Below are positions 5,701 through 6,805 of a stretch of 6,805 nt of DNA, piece after piece. The position numbers and the translations under genes were made by a program. Origin of the DNA: Anaerolineales bacterium UBA6663 (lineage in GTDB: Bacteria > Chloroflexota > Anaerolineae > Anaerolineales > UBA6663); the NCBI GenBank assembly GCA_002455335.1, contig DKKP01000390.1, positions 282-7,086 on the forward strand. The letters are read 5' to 3'. Below the pieces are notes generated by a model. The model had not been told where the DNA came from. It was given only the letters and a program-made list of their open reading frames with translations, and ran no database searches. How positions within the stretch are numbered: position 1 is the stretch's first letter; every line of letters starts with the position of its first letter.

Positions 5701-6747
5701 ACGATCACGAAGCGCGAAATGCTCACCTGGGAGAAGGAGTTGATCGGCCTGTACGTCAGCGATCATCCGCTCCAGACCGTGATCGAGCAGATCGGCCAGA
5801 TCATCACTCACAACAGCATCCAACTCGGTGAGTCGGATCATGGCAAGCCGGTCGTCATGGTCGGCGTGATCTCGACGATGCGCGCTCACACGACCAAAAA
5901 GGGCGACCCGATGGGCTTCGTCGGCGCCGAGGATCTGACTGGCCAGATCGAGCTCGTGCTCTTCCCCAAGGTCTGGCGCGAAGTGAGCGCCTGGCTGGCG
6001 ATCGAGCAGATCGTGGTGATCTACGGCAAGGCCGATACTCAGGGCGGCGGAAACCCCAAGATCCTGGTCGATAACCTGAGGCAGGATTTCAAGATCGCGG
6101 CCGGTCGGCCCGCAAACGGCCCCAGCCCGGCGCAAGGGGTCATGTGGGCGCCTGATGCCGTCGCCGCCCGACCCTCTCGCGAGGAGGAGCCGTCGTTCGA
6201 CTGGACGCCGCCGCCGCCCGACGACGACTGGATGACTGGCGGCGACGAGCCGCCGACGGTGAGCGAACCGGCGCCGTCCGCGCCCCTGGCAGAAGCGCCG
6301 GAAAGCCCGGCCGTGGCGAACGGCAACGGGCATCGAAACGGGAACGGCCATCGTGGTGTCGCCAGCCAGGGCAACGGGAGCACCCGCGCTTCGATTGCAC
6401 GGGCGACAGTTGAACCGACCGACGCGCCTCGCGAACCGATCGAAGCGGCCGTCGAGCGACCTGCTCGACCGACAGTCGCACAGATCCCGACCCCCGACCA
6501 TAACGGGCGCCGCGTCGTGATCACGTTGACGAACTCAGGTGATAAGGATCGCGACCTGCGCCTGCTGCGGCGCGTCCACGGCCTGTTGACCGCCTCGCCG
6601 GGGCCCGATCAATTCGAGTTCGAGATCCGCGAGGGCGCGCACCGCTACCAACTGCGCTTCCCGAACCACACCACAGGCCTGAGCACCGAATTGGCCGGGC
6701 AGATCGCCAGTCTGCTTGGGCCCGACAGCATCGACGTACAGCGCTGA
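2797..6747 (+). CDS. dnaE: DNA polymerase III alpha subunit (replicative DNA polymerase)
   Basis: This is the catalytic subunit of the chromosomal replicase, extending DNA 5' to 3' at the fork. The start at 2797 gives the family N-terminus MSFVHLHCHSQYSLLDG; the ribosome site is weak (GAG, 6-base spacing). The PHP domain (about 1-210) keeps metal-ligand motifs HLHCH (5-9), TDHGTMHG (39-46), E66 and NDVHY (204-208). In the palm, ARGSAAGS (357-364) and PDIDLDF (396-402) supply catalytic Asp397 and Asp399; VDFLGL (561-566) supplies Asp562. Fingers include YRPGPLEFIP and GIPVYQEQIM. Residues about 825-853 are an unusual in-frame insertion. They are followed by the helix-hairpin-helix region (855-916), a QMMLF clamp-binding motif (943-947), an OB fold (about 1016-1095), a Pro/Ala/Gly/Asn-rich linker (about 1100-1235) and a small C-terminal domain (1236-1316). 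At 1316 residues it is longer than the roughly 1160 of E. coli, explained mostly by linker and insertion. No frameshift or intein is seen. Confidence 0.98.
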   Translation: MSFVHLHCHSQYSLLDGFSNIKKLVKRAKEMEMPAVALTDHGTMHGTIEFFHAAVDAGVKPIIGLEAYLAPRRMQDRDSKVDLKPFHLLLLAENQTGYKNLLKIASAAQLEGFYGKPRVDRDYLAAHNEGLIATSGCMAADVPRALAEGNHDEARRRLDYYYEVFGPERFFIELQAHDIPELTALNRQLLDLGPRYQANYVATNDVHYVDASDARLQDVLLAIQTGCTLADPKRMRMSDASYYLRSPAEMRRLFGDVPGAIDNTLLIAERTALDLKTKGYNLPKFPVPSGHTAESYLRELCEAGLRMRYGARADDTVVRQRLDYELSVIEKMGFSAYFLIVWDLCQYAAREGIWYNARGSAAGSMVAYVLEITLVEPLSHGLIFERFLNPGRISMPDIDLDFQDDLRSRMLDYCVRKYGDDKVAQIITYGTLGARAAIRDVGRVMDIPLPEVDRIAKTVPNIPGKPVTIAQALEEVVEFKQAYDAARGEQAYLRELIDTAKEMEGVVRNVGTHAAGVVIGDKPLIEYLPLHRPTGNVEETPIKSVTQFEMGVLEKLGMLKVDFLGLATLTVMQRACALITERHGKRYTLDNIPTDHPATYELMGKGQTAGVFQVEGTGMKRYLMQMKPQNLDNIIAMISLYRPGPLEFIPNYIKRMHGEEQVVYQHPSLEPIFKETYGIPVYQEQIMRAAVDLAGYSMSESDDLRKAIAKKNKEQLQKHSQKFIAGAVERGMPKDAAEKIFADWEEFARYGFNKSHAADYGVIAAQTAYLKAVYPAEYMTALLSVSKNETEKVAQYIDDCKSLGIQVLPPDVNKSGLDFTIEDFEGGGEKREEGRGKKANGNGRSSPLLPPSSAIRFGLAAIKNVGEGAVETIIAARKAGGPFGSLDDLCQRVDLRQVGKRALECLIKVGALDGLGERGQLAEGLDQIVNASVAHFKAAESGQMMLFGGAASAETAAFAHVQLPKAKTTITKREMLTWEKELIGLYVSDHPLQTVIEQIGQIITHNSIQLGESDHGKPVVMVGVISTMRAHTTKKGDPMGFVGAEDLTGQIELVLFPKVWREVSAWLAIEQIVVIYGKADTQGGGNPKILVDNLRQDFKIAAGRPANGPSPAQGVMWAPDAVAARPSREEEPSFDWTPPPPDDDWMTGGDEPPTVSEPAPSAPLAEAPESPAVANGNGHRNGNGHRGVASQGNGSTRASIARATVEPTDAPREPIEAAVERPARPTVAQIPTPDHNGRRVVITLTNSGDKDRDLRLLRRVHGLLTASPGPDQFEFEIREGAHRYQLRFPNHTTGLSTELAGQIASLLGPDSIDVQR
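5269..5355. repeat. Purine/pyrimidine repeat element inserted in frame in dnaE
   Basis: A run of 37 consecutive purines (5275-5311) contains three tandem heptads, GAGAGAA, GAGGGAA and GAGGGAA (5286-5306). A short hinge follows, bounded by AGCGA (5310-5314) and its complement TCGCT (5325-5329). Then comes an almost pure pyrimidine tract (5328-5355, one A at 5334). The two tracts could fold back imperfectly. The 87 bases are a multiple of three and encode a Gly/Glu/Lys/Arg block and then a Ser/Pro/Leu block, low-complexity sequence unlike the rest of the protein. Relatives normally run directly from the FTIED-like strand to the AIRFGLAAIKNVG segment. Heptad short tandem repeats of this kind are known in cyanobacteria and, as I recall, in Chloroflexota genomes. 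Insertion of a dispersed repeat is inference. Confidence 0.7.
5623..5637 (+). other. Sliding-clamp (beta) binding motif in DnaE
   Basis: Codons 943-947 encode QMMLF, matching the QxxLF clamp-binding pentapeptide. It sits between the helix-hairpin-helix region and the OB fold, the place where alpha subunits contact the beta clamp for processivity. Confidence 0.75.
6319..6354 (+). repeat. Tandem 18-base repeat encoding NGNGHR twice
   Basis: Two adjacent 18-base units encode Asn-Gly-Asn-Gly-His-Arg twice (residues 1175-1186), differing at only a few bases, in the disordered linker between the OB fold and C-terminal domain of DnaE. The surrounding linker is rich in Pro, Ala and acidic residues. 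This looks like repeat slippage in a tolerant region. Confidence 0.7.
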
Positions 6748-6769
6748 TCGGAAGCGAACCGCGAAGACG

Positions 6770-6805
6770 CAGAGAGCGCCGGGCATACATGCCCGGCGCT
6801 CTCTG
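6770..6805. terminator. Perfect 16-bp-stem hairpin downstream of dnaE
   Basis: CAGAGAGCGCCGGGCA (6770-6785) is an exact complement of 6790-6805 around a TACA loop; the outer two loop bases can also pair. It begins 23 bases after the dnaE stop codon, where an intrinsic terminator is expected. The window ends at the last paired base, so a following T-run and any extension of the stem cannot be seen. A palindromic repeat element or a terminator serving genes from both sides are alternatives. Confidence 0.6.

Noticed and set aside
5332..6501. A 389-codon minus-strand open frame opposite the 3' part of dnaE
   Set aside because: Same antisense effect; the peptide is an Arg/Asp-rich mirror with no family features or ribosome site.
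2797..6747. Intein or split-gene structure in dnaE, as in cyanobacteria
   Set aside because: The palm and finger motifs run without interruption. The only insertion is about 29 low-complexity residues with no splicing motifs and not at a known intein site.

Overview
This is a GC-rich bacterial chromosome fragment. Its centrepiece is a complete replicative DNA polymerase III alpha subunit gene (dnaE). It also holds a complete PLP-dependent decarboxylase-family gene, a small uncharacterised gene with a transglutaminase-like signature, and probably the first codons of a fourth gene leaving the left edge. Codon use is uniformly G/C-ending. The DnaE-1 type polymerase with an intact PHP domain, and the heptad-type purine repeat lodged in its coding sequence, would suit a Chloroflexota (Anaerolineae/Roseiflexus-like) genome. 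That assignment is inference from style; no rRNA or other marker is present to fix it.

Layout, left to right. Bases 1-59 (minus) look like the N-terminus of a gene reading out of the window. Bases 60-282 are a divergent control region with several copies of a GGTGCT/AGCACC half-site. Bases 283-939 (plus) encode a 218-residue orphan protein with a strong Shine-Dalgarno. It converges, across about 40 bases, on a PLP-dependent decarboxylase/aminotransferase-family gene on the minus strand (980-2416). Bases 2417-2796 are a 380-base divergent intergenic region holding candidate -10 boxes for both flanking genes and several palindromes. Bases 2797-6747 (plus) are dnaE, 1316 codons. Bases 6748-6805 end in a perfect 16-bp-stem hairpin, probably a terminator or a mobile palindrome cut by the window edge.

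The genes do not form an operon: adjacent genes alternate in strand, so each is probably transcribed on its own. No shared pathway is evident between the decarboxylase, the orphan protein and DnaE.

I find no convincing new multi-gene system. The most unusual object is an in-frame insertion of about 29 codons in dnaE, just before the helix-hairpin-helix region. It is built from a polypurine heptad repeat, a short hinge and a polypyrimidine tract, and looks like a repeat element accommodated inside an essential polymerase gene. The same gene also has an unusually long disordered linker between its OB fold and its C-terminal domain, and that linker shares a 14-base identical stretch with the insertion hinge.
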